Assembly: GCF_001428045.1 (NCBI RefSeq) | Contig: NZ_LMSD01000001.1 | Span: 1-64,000, forward strand | From: Paenibacillus sp. Soil750 | GTDB lineage: Bacteria > Bacillota > Bacilli > Paenibacillales > NBRC-103111 | Direction of reading: 5' to 3' | DNA length: 64,000 nt | Part shown: positions 32,320-41,116 of the stretch, piece after piece | Layout of the letters: each line of letters begins with the position of its first letter | How positions within the stretch are numbered: position 1 is the stretch's first letter | Translations under genes and position numbers: made by a program | Notes under the pieces: generated by a model | What the model was told of the DNA's origin: nothing | The model's input: the letters and a program-made list of their open reading frames with translations, nothing else | Databases searched by the model: none

Positions 32320-33363
32320 TTATTTTACTGGATTTTCTACTTTCACTTTACCAGAAACGATATCATCACGGATAGCTTTAACTTTCGTTACTACGTCTTG
32401 TCCAATGAAAGGGCTAAGTGCTGTCTTTGTATCTTTCGTTACGAACGTAAGACCAACGCCGTCTTCTTTCAAACCGTAGTCAACAGAACCGAATTTAAAT
32501 GTACCATTCACGAAATCTTTTACCGTTTGGTAAGCAACAGCATCTGTACCTTTCAACTGGGAAAGAACGATGTGCTGTGGATCCGTAACTGTACGGTCAA
32601 TATCTTGTCCGGAAGTAAAGAAGCCTTTTTCCTTCGCAGCTTCGAACACGCCAAGATCACCTACAGCGGATGCGCCTGCAATGAAGTCTGCGCCTTGTGC
32701 GAATTGTGTTAATGCTAGTTCCTTTGCTTTTGCAGGGTCTGTGAAACTACCTACATAGTTAACGATGAATTTCGCATTAGGATTCGTGGATTTCAAACCT
32801 TCTTGGAAACCAACTGTATATTTCTTGATGAGTGGAATATCAACCGCGGCAACCATACCTACGATATTTTTCTTCGTAGCAAGACCTGCTGCTGCACCAA
32901 GCAAGTAGGATGCTTCATGTTCACGGAACACAACGCTGCGAACGTTTGGAAGGTCAACGACAGTATCAATAATCGCGAAGGATTTCTTAGGGTTTTCAGC
33001 AGCAACTTTCTTAAGAGCATCTTCAGACTCGAAGGAGCTTGTAATAATGAGGTCATAGTTATCGGCAACGGCAGCGCGGAGGTTTTGCTCAATCGCACTT
33101 GCATCCGTGGATTCAACTGTTTTAACGGTAACACCAAATTCTTTACCAGCTTTTTTCACACCTTCGTCTTCTTGTGCGAAGAAGGGATTCACACCGATTT
33201 TCTCAGGCGTGATTAGAATAATTTTCTTATCAGACTTTGCTGGTGCTTTCGTTGCATCCGCAGCTGCAGATGCCGCAGGCGTCGCTGTGTCTGTCTTAGC
33301 AGTACCACAACCTGCCAGTAAAACTGTTACTGCAAAAATAGAAATTAATGCTTTTTTCATCAT
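32320..33363 (-). CDS. BMP-family nucleoside-binding lipoprotein
   Basis: A 347-residue lipoprotein. The signal peptide ends in the lipobox VLLAGCG, followed by a Thr/Ala/Lys-rich linker and a BMP/PnrA-type binding domain: KIILITPEKIGVNPFFAQED, DLIITSSFES, LPNVRSVVFREHEASYLLGA, VGMVAAVDIPLI and FIAGASAVGDLG. Family members (PnrA/TmpC, NupN) bind purine nucleosides outside the membrane and deliver them to the ABC importer. It is the first gene of the operon running down to 27297, preceded by a clear promoter. Confidence 0.9.
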   Translation of the reverse strand: MMKKALISIFAVTVLLAGCGTAKTDTATPAASAAADATKAPAKSDKKIILITPEKIGVNPFFAQEDEGVKKAGKEFGVTVKTVESTDASAIEQNLRAAVADNYDLIITSSFESEDALKKVAAENPKKSFAIIDTVVDLPNVRSVVFREHEASYLLGAAAGLATKKNIVGMVAAVDIPLIKKYTVGFQEGLKSTNPNAKFIVNYVGSFTDPAKAKELALTQFAQGADFIAGASAVGDLGVFEAAKEKGFFTSGQDIDRTVTDPQHIVLSQLKGTDAVAYQTVKDFVNGTFKFGSVDYGLKEDGVGLTFVTKDTKTALSPFIGQDVVTKVKAIRDDIVSGKVKVENPVK

Positions 33364-33418
33364 GTTCTCTCCCTTTTATCTATATGTATGATTTTATTAA
33401 CCGTAGTTCTGTATTGAT

Positions 33419-33447
33419 ATCCTACCAAAATACTCGGATATAGTCAA
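33419..33447 (-). promoter_or_regulatory. SigA promoter of the nucleoside-uptake operon
   Basis: On the minus strand TTGACT (33442-33447), 17 bases, TAGGAT (33419-33424), about 55 bases upstream of the binding-protein ATG. I see no purine riboswitch in the leader. The remaining 33448-33743 sequence holds a small hairpin (TCGTTCT / AGAACGA near 33642-33657) and TTAGCGCT-type arms near 33697-33719, and no gene. Confidence 0.75.
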
Positions 33448-33743
33448 AGAATATTTTTGTTGGTTCGACATAATCTCACACTATTCGACACGGTGAGAAG
33501 TCTAACAGCAATTATACTAAAAATTGTGGACAGAATCCAATAGCAGACTTTGGAATAAAATAAGGGTATGAAAATCCTGAAATATGAATCACGGATAGTC
33601 TACCTGAATCACGGTTTATCACCATAATGAAGAAATGTTTATCGTTCTGTAGAACGAGACATAGTCAGGACAAGCTAGAGCCTCTACGATAAGTTTAAGC
33701 GCTGTTATTTTAGCGCTAATCTCAAGAAGAGGGTGATTCATTG

Positions 33744-34019
33744 ATGCGAGGAAAAGGAAGAGGGAGTTTGGCATTGCTCATTGTTATGCTAACGAGCTTA
33801 TTGCTGCCTCCAGGTTTGGGAGCTCTAAGCCCCGCTACGGTGCAGGCGGAAGAGGTGAACGTGATCCAGAATGGCTCATTTGAGAATTTGACGCCGACCG
33901 TGCAGCCGGGCTGGACGACGAGAACAGCGGACAAATGGGGAATATGGGTGGATACGACGGTTACGACTGTCGCTCCGATCGTGACGGTACGGGGAGTAAA
34001 CGCCTGTGGAATAACCTGA
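33744..34019 (+). pseudogene. Truncated secreted protein (signal peptide plus start of a carbohydrate-binding-like domain)
   Basis: The frame encodes 91 residues: a clear signal peptide (RGKGRGSLALLIVMLTSLLL, probable cleavage after VQAE) and then VNVIQNGSFENLT and PGWTTRTADKWGIWVD. That is the beginning of an NGSFE-type carbohydrate-binding module as found at the N-terminus of large secreted glycosidases. The frame then stops after an unrelated-looking tail, and a terminator follows within 60 bases. AAGAGGGTGATTC gives a good ribosome binding site. It looks like the remnant of a much longer gene whose body was deleted. Confidence 0.65.
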
Positions 34020-34077
34020 GTCCTAAATTGAACTAGAAGTGAGGTTATGACAGTTCATGTGACGAAATAAAAGAAAG

Positions 34078-34116
34078 AATCTTCGCTGCCCTGTTGGGTG
34101 GCGAAGGTTTTTTTTG
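34078..34116. terminator. Terminator after the truncated secreted-protein gene
   Basis: CTTCGC-TG-CCC / GGG-TG-GCGAAG stem followed by eight T residues on the plus strand. On the minus strand it is followed by a T-rich stretch and may also end the half-MFS gene. Confidence 0.85.
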
Positions 34117-34124
34117 TCTATTTC

Positions 34125-34676
34125 TTATTTGTTACTCGTCATCGTTTCTTCCTGCATGCGAAGTGTCATCCACGCACTCCCTCCGTAAATCGCCGCACTC
34201 ACATAAAACAACACATCAATCGTTAGCCAATCAATGATATAACCGCCAACAAGAACAGCAAATCCAGACGCTACGGATGTCCAAAAGTGATAATTGCCAA
34301 GCGTATCGCCGCGGTTCCCAGGCTTAGTCCCGTCAGCGAGCAATCCGCGCTCGCTCATTTTCTGCATAGCATTGCATACACCCATGAAAGCTTGGAGAAG
34401 CAGGACGAAGCCGTAAGAAGGAATCCAAGGGAAGATGAGCATCGCCGCCATCATACCTAGGGAGCTTCCTGCCATGAGCTTTTTTGACGAGCGGTCTACG
34501 AGCTTACCCAGCCAAATTGCGGATGCTGCCGAGCTTATTGTGAATATGGCAAAAGCGAGGCCATATGCGGAATACGTACTGCCGAGATTTTTCAGAAACA
34601 ACAAGTAGTAGGGATATATCATCCCTGCCGCCAACGTCGCTAAACTTTGGGATTTGATGAGCATTCGCACATTCAT
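34125..34676 (-). CDS. Half-length MFS-type membrane protein
   Basis: A 183-residue protein with about six hydrophobic segments that match one half of an MFS transporter: YPYYLLFLKNLGSTYSAYGL, the loop motif WLGKLVDRSSKKLMAGSSLG (like the 2-3 loop D-R-x-x-R/K signature) and a last segment YVSAAIYGGSAWMTLRM. Full MFS proteins have twelve segments, so this is either a six-helix protein working as a dimer or a shortened transporter. There is no second half in any frame downstream. GGGGGCACTAGG precedes the ATG at 34676, which lies one base after the stop of the upstream FAD oxidoreductase gene, so the two form an operon. Confidence 0.7.
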   Translation of the reverse strand: MNVRMLIKSQSLATLAAGMIYPYYLLFLKNLGSTYSAYGLAFAIFTISSAASAIWLGKLVDRSSKKLMAGSSLGMMAAMLIFPWIPSYGFVLLLQAFMGVCNAMQKMSERGLLADGTKPGNRGDTLGNYHFWTSVASGFAVLVGGYIIDWLTIDVLFYVSAAIYGGSAWMTLRMQEETMTSNK

Positions 34677-34677
34677 C

Positions 34678-36108
34678 CTAGTGCCCCCTATAATCGTCAT
34701 AGAATTGATTCATAAATAAATGCTGTGGATCCCACTTATCTTTTGCTTGGAAGAAGGCTTCGGCCTTAGGATAAATCGTTCGAAACTGCTCTACCGAAGG
34801 GAAGGGAGCATAAGGCAAATAATAGGAACCGTTTAATGACATTAATTGATCGATAATCCGCTGGATCCCATGGGTCATACGAGCTTGCGCCGCTTCACTT
34901 AGCGGGGTATTGAACAGACAAACGAGGGCGAACATGTCACTTTTTGCATACGACAGCGCCGCTTCCTCATCCTGATTAACGTATCGAACCGTAATATTTA
35001 ATAGGTTTAATTGTTCTTCTTGGAGGATAGGTTTGATGTCGTTAATAAAGGATGCAAAATGTTCCACGGGAATGAAAAATTCTTGAAGAAGATCATTTTT
35101 GGTATCTGAGCTATAGTCCATAAAATCAGATTCGGATCGCATAGCATTGTTGCGAGATAGGATTGTGCTGCGACCGATAAGGAAATACCGCTGTAAGTCC
35201 CAAAATGCATTCTTCCCCCAATCAAAAGATCGATTGACTCCAAATAGAATTTTTAGAGGCAACACATAGCTGTCATTCAGCTTTAACTTATTATAATCAG
35301 TAAGAGGAAGATCAGGTCGTGCTCTGTAATTTGTAGCATACATTTCCGACAAGAAGGTATTCGGCGCGACAGAAATACGGGCGAGATGCATATGGATGTC
35401 GGGATTTTGCTTAACCTGGTTAAGGAAGTAGTCCGAATAGGCTTCTGTCGTCATTGTTTCACTTGTCATCTCGTACACTTCGTCATCTGTAAGCGACAAA
35501 GTCACATCCACAATGACACCGAATAGGCCGTATCCACCTAACGCCAACGGGAATAACTCCGTATTTTCAAATCGTGAAACATTTCTTATTTGGCCGTCCG
35601 CCCCCAATAGCCGGAAGGATTCGACTGAACGAATAAGTGAGCCATTCCGAATGTCACGACCATGTGCATTGACGGAGATCGAGCCTCCGATGGTAAAAAT
35701 ATTTTGCGACTGCATGGTCTTCACCGCAAGTCCATACGGATTGATATACTTCTGTACATCTGCCCAAGTGGCACCAGACTGAACGGTAATCGTCTTGGCC
35801 TTCTCGTCGAAGGTGAGGACTTTATTAAATGGGGTCATATCCAGCACAATGCCGTCCTTGTAGTACGTATGCCCGCCTTGGCTGTGACGCTGGCCGGCAA
35901 TTGAGATCTTGAGATCTTTCTCCCGTGCCTCTCTTACAATCTCTTGAAGCTGCTTTATTTCTTTGGTTGGAATAACCCGCTCAATCTTCACAGGTCGAAG
36001 CTTGCTGTAATCCGATCGCAAGAATGGATCCTCTCCAGCGACCAAGGTCCTTGCATACTGCCAGAGGCATAGCGCAGTTAATAAAAGTAGAACGGCAATC
36101 TTCTTCAT
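34678..36108 (-). CDS. Membrane-anchored FAD-binding oxidoreductase (VAO/PCMH family)
   Basis: A 476-residue flavoprotein. One N-terminal hydrophobic segment (KKIAVLLLLTALCLWQYAR) suggests secretion or anchoring outside. The FAD_binding_4 domain follows: KISIAGQRHSQGGHTYY (the His may carry covalent FAD), IVLDMTPFNKVL, ITVQSGATWADVQKYI, NIFTIGGSISVNAHG and LGGYGLFGVIVDVTLSL. The C-terminal half fits the substrate domain of sugar-lactone or oligosaccharide oxidases. The substrate is unknown. The open frame extends 47 codons upstream, but GGGAGATACGCAT precedes the ATG at 36108. First gene of an operon with the half-MFS protein. Confidence 0.82.
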   Translation of the reverse strand: MKKIAVLLLLTALCLWQYARTLVAGEDPFLRSDYSKLRPVKIERVIPTKEIKQLQEIVREAREKDLKISIAGQRHSQGGHTYYKDGIVLDMTPFNKVLTFDEKAKTITVQSGATWADVQKYINPYGLAVKTMQSQNIFTIGGSISVNAHGRDIRNGSLIRSVESFRLLGADGQIRNVSRFENTELFPLALGGYGLFGVIVDVTLSLTDDEVYEMTSETMTTEAYSDYFLNQVKQNPDIHMHLARISVAPNTFLSEMYATNYRARPDLPLTDYNKLKLNDSYVLPLKILFGVNRSFDWGKNAFWDLQRYFLIGRSTILSRNNAMRSESDFMDYSSDTKNDLLQEFFIPVEHFASFINDIKPILQEEQLNLLNITVRYVNQDEEAALSYAKSDMFALVCLFNTPLSEAAQARMTHGIQRIIDQLMSLNGSYYLPYAPFPSVEQFRTIYPKAEAFFQAKDKWDPQHLFMNQFYDDYRGH

Positions 36109-36266
36109 ATGCGTATCTCCCAACTTGTTGGACATGGCAAAGGGTTGCTGGGGTTGACTACTTTGAAAGAAAAGTCCTAAGATATTCCTATAGTGTAAAT
36201 TCCCACCTTTCGATATGTCAATTGAAATTAGATTACTCAGCAAGGTCAAATGGGGCGGTGCTTATC

Positions 36267-36497
36267 ATGAATTTACGAATCAAACTGGCCATTGCATCAG
36301 CAGGGTTATCGTTTATTTCTTCTTTCTTATTTTCTAGTTTATTAGGCATGATTTTTTTCATAATAGGAGTTTGTTTAAGTGTAAGTAGTTTAAAAAGCAG
36401 ATATGCCAAATTGGCGCTAACGTTAAACCTATTCGTTGGTGCCTTGCAGGTAGTGCTTATTGTTTATTTGGTTTTTAACTTTAGCTCGATTGATTAG
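36267..36497 (+). CDS. Small hydrophobic membrane protein
   Basis: A 76-residue protein with two predicted membrane segments (AIASAGLSFISSFLFSSLLG through FIIGVCLSV, and LTLNLFVGALQVVLIVYLVF) separated by the basic loop SLKSRYAK. I do not recognise the family. The ATG at 36267 has only a weak site (GGGGCGG); the frame upstream overlaps the divergent oxidoreductase gene and is ignored. A terminator follows after 40 bases, which supports it as a real gene. Confidence 0.55.
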   Translation: MNLRIKLAIASAGLSFISSFLFSSLLGMIFFIIGVCLSVSSLKSRYAKLALTLNLFVGALQVVLIVYLVFNFSSID

Positions 36498-36536
36498 GTA
36501 AGTGGTGGAATTTCGAGATTTAGTCGTGAAATGCAC

Positions 36537-36566
36537 AAAAAAGAGCGGAAGACCGCTCTTTTTTTC
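36537..36566. terminator. Bidirectional terminator
   Basis: AAAAAGAGCGG / CCGCTCTTTTT stem with an AAGA loop, A/T runs on both sides, between the small membrane protein and the frameshifted permease. Confidence 0.9.
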
Positions 36567-36573
36567 ATGAAAA

Positions 36574-37448
36574 TCAACCTTTGATCGCACCGATCATAAC
36601 GCCTTTCACGAAATACTTTTGCAGGAAAGGGTAGAGGAATAGAATAGGCGCTGTGGCCACGATGATTGTCGCGTATTTGATCGTTTCTCCGATAGGCATC
36701 TTATCGTTCCCGCCGACACCTGTCATCATCGATTCGGTACTGTTCGTGATCAAATTTCTCGCAAAATGAGCTGTAGCGGGTAAAGGTCACGTGTTCGTAA
36801 ATAAATCAAAGCGCTGAACCAGGCGTTCCAATGGGCAACTCCGTAGAAGAGCACCATCACGGCAACTACAGGCATCGAGAGCGGTAGAATGACGCGGAAA
36901 AGAATAGTGAAATCATTAGCACCGTCAAGCTTGGCGGACTCTTCCAAACTAATAGGCACACCTTGGAAAGCCGTACGCATAATAATCAAGTTGTACGCAC
37001 TCATGGCCGTTGGAATGAGGAGCGCCCAGCGGGTATCCACCATGCCTAAATCGTTAATGAGCAGGTAGGTTGGAATTAAGCCGCCACTGAAAAACATGGT
37101 AAACACGATCATAAACATAACTGGGTTCTTCCACATGACGTCCTGCCTAGATAGTGCATAAGCACCTAAGGATGTCATGAGAATATTCAACGAGGTGCCG
37201 AGTATGACATACAGGATGGTATTCAGATAGCCGGTCATGATGGCGGGATTTTTAAACACCATGCTATAGGCTTCGAAATTTAAGCCCTTCGGGTACCAAA
37301 GCAGCCCGCGCACTTGCACGACCCATGCGGGATCGCTTAATGAGGCGATAAGAACATATAGAAACGGATACAGGGTAGCAAGTGATAGTAGGATCAATAA
37401 CAAGGAATTTGAGATGTCAAAAATGCGTTCTCCCCAGCTTCTACTCAT
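36574..37448 (-). pseudogene. YtcP-like sugar ABC permease with a one-base frameshift
   Basis: The first 232 codons encode a normal type I ABC permease (ATLYPFLYVLIASLSDP, SAYNLIIMRTAFQGVPISLE, the EAA loop SAKLDGANDFTILFRVILP), closely similar to the intact one at 59554-60435. After LQLILREI the frame hits TGA at 36750. In the neighbouring frame the rest of the protein follows: NLITNSTESM, MPIGETIKYATIIVATAP and YFVKGVMIGAIKG, ending at 36574. The break lies in a T-run (three T where four are needed, 36752-36754). The span of 875 bases is one short of 876. It belongs to the decayed cassette. Confidence 0.85.
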
Positions 37449-37466
37449 GATGATTGCAGCCTCCTT

Positions 37467-38080
37467 TTACCAAAGCTTATTATCACTGGTGCGTCGGCTT
37501 AATGAATTGGCCAGAACGAGCAGCGTGAAGTTAATGAGAGAGTTGAAGAGCCCAACAGCGGAGCTGTAACTGAAGTTGGATTCGAGAATCCCTTTGCGAT
37601 AGACGAAGGTACCGATAACATCGGCCGTTTCGTAGGTAGTTGGGTTGTAGAGAAGCAAGATTTTGTCGGCGCCGATGGTCATGAAATTTCCAATTTGCAA
37701 AATAAGAAGAATGACGATGGTAGACATGATACCCGGTAGGGTAATCTTGAACGTTTGCTGCCAGCGATTGGCACCATCGACTTTGGAAGCTTCATACAAC
37801 GATGGATCAATGCCGGACATGGCAGACAGATAAATAATGGAGCCCCAGCCGATATTCTGCCAAATATTCGAGGATACATAGATGGAACGGAACCAGCCAG
37901 ACTCTTGCAAGAAAGTAAGCGGCGTAAAGCCGAACCAAGAGCTAAGGATATTGTTAATTAATCCATCACGTGCTAAGAAATCAACAAGCATTCCTGAGAT
38001 CACGACGATGGATATAAAATGCGGCATATACGTAATCGTTTGGACGGCTCGTTTCAAAAATTTGCTGCGCAGCTCATGCG
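37467..38080 (-). pseudogene. LplB-like sugar ABC permease lacking its N-terminal third
   Basis: Homology to the intact permease at 58581-59543 begins abruptly at HELRSKFLKRAVQTITYMPH, which corresponds to about residue 115 of the intact protein, and then runs to the normal end (FNSLINFTLLVLANSLSRRT, ending NKLW). The preceding membrane helices are missing; the upstream sequence is the regulator fragment. The EAA-type loop YEASKVDGANRWQQTFKITL is present. A spurious longer frame opens at 38123. The deletion junction is close to 38080. Confidence 0.85.
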
Positions 38081-38700
38081 AGCAGGCTTGGAGAAAGCTT
38101 GTAGGTAATAGAGGTGGAAACAATCACTTGTCCCTTCTCATCCAGGATGAACATAGAACCGTTATTGACCCACTGAATACCTTTCAAAAGATCCAGGATT
38201 TGCTGCTCATTAATGAGCATGACAATCGTGCCTTTCACGTTGCTAGTTGTACGTACTTGTTCTAAGCTTTTACCAGGGAGCGGGTATAACTTTGTGAAAA
38301 AGGTAGGGGCATCCGTTTTTAAATTTGGGGACATGACCGTGTCATCATCACGCAAATAAATGTAGAAATCTTCAATGAAGGGGGAGCTATTGCGAATCGT
38401 TTTTAACGCGCGTACGGCTTCCTCGTACTGAATATATTTATCACTATCTTTAATGGTCCACAAGGTTTGAAGTTTAGGCTGTGTGGCAATCTGAATACCA
38501 AGTTGTTCGATTTCTTGCAAATTGTTGTCTACGACCTGGCGAGCTTGTTCGAGCATAGCCAAATTAGATCGATTCGCATTATCGACCATGCTTTTTTCCA
38601 TATTGGTATACAAGATGAATGTACCGGTTACGGGAATGAGTAAAATGAGGATATAAGAGAGCCATAACGTCATGAAAATACTTTTGCGTCGCAGCAGCAT
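38080..38700 (-). pseudogene. N-terminal remnant of a membrane-anchored AraC-type regulator
   Basis: About 207 codons remain: a first membrane helix (SIFMTLWLSYILILLIPVTG), an extracellular sensor-like region (YTNMEKSMVDNANRSNLAML and onwards, ending GTIVMLINEQQILDLL and GSMFILDEKGQVIVSTS). The second helix, GGDEF-like middle part and AraC DNA-binding domain seen in the intact relative at 60582-62942 are absent. The frame runs directly into the permease fragment at about 38080. The sensor also looks shorter than in the relative around KLYPLPGKS, so an internal loss is possible. GGAGGGG precedes the ATG at 38700. Confidence 0.8.
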
Positions 38701-38981
38701 AGGGGAGCCCCTCCAGTGGGTGCGGGATATAGGTGGCATGGCATATGTGAAAATATTGGATAAGCTTGGAGAGAAGATGGGAGCAGTTTATCATATCTAA
38801 CTGTCAGCATCAATAATTTCCTTTTGGCTAGAGGTATGTGTAATGTGTCTTAAAACTGTCTTAAATCGGAAGTGAACATATGACCATCAGGCAAGTTGAT
38901 ATCGACCAGTATATTTGTGTAAGATGGAGTGGAAGTTCCACCTGAAAGTTATGGGAATCAGGAGTATGAAGGAGGCGAGCC

Positions 38982-39647
38982 ATGGCGCGTTCAAAGCCGC
39001 TTTGGTTGCTAATTAGTTGGTTTGCTGTTGCTATTCTGGGATTACTCGTATTGAAATGGACAGGTGTATGGGAACATGTAGATCTGAATTGGGTCACGAG
39101 ATGGCTTCGTGATTTGGGCCCGCTTGGGGGTCTATTGTATATCCTGGCGTATACGCTCAGGCCATTGGTTTTGTTCCCGGCAACACCTTTGACACTCTAT
39201 GGGGGCTATGTATTTGGTGCCTTTTGGGGGACCATCTACGATATTATTGGTGCAGGTGCGGGAGCCTTGCTGTCTTTCTACATTACACGCAAATGGGGGC
39301 GCGGCAGCTTTCAGCGCATATTACGAAGCCCTAAGCTGCTATCTTTTGATCAAAAAGCGGAGGAAAAGGGCTTTATGGTGGTGCTATATATGCGGCTTAT
39401 GCCTTTCTTTCCATTCGATGGGATTAGCTATGGCGCTGGATTATCGAAGATCCGTTTCTGGGACTATACGTGGGCTACATTTATCGGGATTATTCCGGGA
39501 GCAATTGTTTATAATGTTTTTGGTGCTTCCTTAAATGATATCTGGTCATGGAAATTTCTCGGAGCCGTAGCGATGTATGCGGTTTTTGCCATCGTTCCAT
39601 TGATTATTAAGAAAAGGCAAGGGCGCAAAGTGCGCCAAGCAGCGTAA
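38982..39647 (+). CDS. TVP38/TMEM64 (DedA-like) family membrane protein
   Basis: A 221-residue membrane protein with the SNARE-associated/VTT domain. Seen: the re-entrant region TLRPLVLFPATPLTLYGGYV with GAFWGTIYDIIGAGAGALLS, then KGFMVVLYMRLMPFFPFDGI (the FPFD region conserved in this family) and a final GIIPGAIVYNVFGAS. Family members such as YdjX/YdjZ and DedA proteins move lipids or lipid carriers across the membrane; the exact function here is unknown. The ATG follows AAGGAGGCGAGCC. A PAP2 phosphatase gene follows 33 bases later on the same strand, which points to a joint role in membrane lipid or undecaprenyl-phosphate turnover. Confidence 0.88.
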   Translation: MARSKPLWLLISWFAVAILGLLVLKWTGVWEHVDLNWVTRWLRDLGPLGGLLYILAYTLRPLVLFPATPLTLYGGYVFGAFWGTIYDIIGAGAGALLSFYITRKWGRGSFQRILRSPKLLSFDQKAEEKGFMVVLYMRLMPFFPFDGISYGAGLSKIRFWDYTWATFIGIIPGAIVYNVFGASLNDIWSWKFLGAVAMYAVFAIVPLIIKKRQGRKVRQAA

Positions 39648-39680
39648 GAGGTAAGAATAAACAATTCGCCGTGGGAGGGC

Positions 39681-40388
39681 ATGAAACAGATGAAGGGGAA
39701 AGTAGTAGCAAGGGATTTGAGCTGGAGCTTAGGGGGAGCAGGTGCTCTGCTCCTTATTTTTATTGTGTTGTCGCAGAGTATTTCGGCGAAATGGTTGCAA
39801 GCTTTTGATCAACATGTAGGCGGTTACATTCAGGAGCAGAGAGGAGATACATGGACTTCTGTTGCAAAATTTTTCACATTTATGGGAAGTGGATCCACGG
39901 AATTTATTCTCTTTTTTCTAGTAGCTGGACTGTTGTATTTTAAATTCAAGCATAGATGGGAAACCCTTGTCTTATTCGTTGGTGTACTGGGTGCATGGCT
40001 GTTAAATTCGGGATTGAAAGATCTCATTAAACGCGATCGTCCATCTGCAGAGGTATGGTTAATAGAGGTGGATAGTTTCAGCTTTCCCAGCGGTCACGCG
40101 ATGGTCTCCATCCTCTTCTACGGTTTGCTTGCCTACTTGTTATGGGTGAATGTACGACAAACATGGAGAGCTGCTTGGCTGATACCACCAATTGCTGTCC
40201 TAGTTATTCTATGTATCGGGCTTAGTCGTATTTACCTCGGTGTGCATTATCCAAGTGATGTACTGGCTGGCTACACGGCTGGTGGTCTCGGGCTTATCGG
40301 CTGTATGCACGCAATTCGTACGATTAGGCGCAGGAGAGTCATGACATCCACGCCGAAAGGGAAAACCACATTCTTGGAGAATATGTAA
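39681..40388 (+). CDS. PAP2-family phosphatase (membrane lipid phosphatase)
   Basis: A 235-residue integral membrane phosphatase with about six helices. The three active-site motifs are complete: KDLIKRDRPS, FSFPSGHAM (with the catalytic His acceptor) and SRIYLGVHYPSDVLAG (nucleophilic His). Such enzymes dephosphorylate phosphatidic acid, phosphatidylglycerol phosphate or undecaprenyl pyrophosphate at the outer face of the membrane. It probably shares an operon with the upstream DedA-like gene. An alternative start three codons downstream (39690) has better spacing from GGGAGGG. Confidence 0.92.
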   Translation: MKQMKGKVVARDLSWSLGGAGALLLIFIVLSQSISAKWLQAFDQHVGGYIQEQRGDTWTSVAKFFTFMGSGSTEFILFFLVAGLLYFKFKHRWETLVLFVGVLGAWLLNSGLKDLIKRDRPSAEVWLIEVDSFSFPSGHAMVSILFYGLLAYLLWVNVRQTWRAAWLIPPIAVLVILCIGLSRIYLGVHYPSDVLAGYTAGGLGLIGCMHAIRTIRRRRVMTSTPKGKTTFLENM

Positions 40389-40428
40389 TAAATAACAATA
40401 CATATAAATGATATACGGGGGAATGTGC

Positions 40429-41088
40429 ATGGCTATAGAGACATCTCGCTTTTTTACTTATGAAGATACCAAGAATCAAGACATCTTTTATCGGTTGCCT
40501 GATCATTGGTGGAGTAGACATTATGAGTACATTTGGGCTTCCCATTTTGTTGAAAAAGGTGATATTGTTCTAGATGCTGCATGTGGATTAGGTCATCCCT
40601 TTAAGTATTATTTAGCGGACAAATGTAAAGCAGTGTACGCTTGCGACATGGATGAACGTATATTAGATACAAACGAAATTATCAAAGAGTTGGAATATTA
40701 TATTGGGAAAGAGAATATAGATCAAATTAACCTGCCTATGTTAAGTATTCCCCAATTCGCTGTTTCTGACATTTCCAATTTGCCTTATGAAGACGCTAAG
40801 TTCGATGTAGCCTTCTGTATTTCTGTCATGGAACACATCGAAGACACAGAAGTGCAGCTTCGTTCCCTGCAGGAGTTTAAGCGAGTTTTGAAAGATGATG
40901 GCAAATTGATAATTACCGTTGATTATCCGGATGTAGATGTTGATAGCTTTCTAAGTTTGATTGCGGCTTCGGGGTTGCAATTGGTCGGAGATCATGACTT
41001 TACGAAGCCAGTTAATGCGATTACTTCTGACTATTATGGCAGGGACTTATGGTGTATTCGATTTGTACTTGAAAAAATAAGTGTTTAA
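40429..41088 (+). CDS. Class I SAM-dependent methyltransferase
   Basis: A 219-residue protein with a Methyltransf_11-type Rossmann domain. Motif I is seen as IVLDAACGLGHPFKYYLAD, the acidic post-I residue in VYACDMDER, motif II region QFAVSDISNLPYEDAKFDVA and CISVMEHIED (methyltransferase motif III/IV). The N-terminal 40 residues (RFFTYED, DHWWSRHYEYIW) may bind the substrate, which cannot be named. GGGGGAATGTGC precedes the chosen ATG at 40429. It ends at a terminator and is likely a single gene. Confidence 0.88.
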   Translation: MAIETSRFFTYEDTKNQDIFYRLPDHWWSRHYEYIWASHFVEKGDIVLDAACGLGHPFKYYLADKCKAVYACDMDERILDTNEIIKELEYYIGKENIDQINLPMLSIPQFAVSDISNLPYEDAKFDVAFCISVMEHIEDTEVQLRSLQEFKRVLKDDGKLIITVDYPDVDVDSFLSLIAASGLQLVGDHDFTKPVNAITSDYYGRDLWCIRFVLEKISV

Positions 41089-41116
41089 CATAACGACTAC
41101 GGTAATTACACACCTC

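Noticed and set aside
32803..33216. A 137-codon plus-strand frame opposite the BMP lipoprotein
   Set aside because: Cys/Phe/Asn-rich antisense translation with no start signal; the lipoprotein is clearly the real gene.
33364..33743. Purine riboswitch ahead of the nucleoside operon
   Set aside because: The short leader between the promoter and the start codon has none of the conserved purine-aptamer loops.
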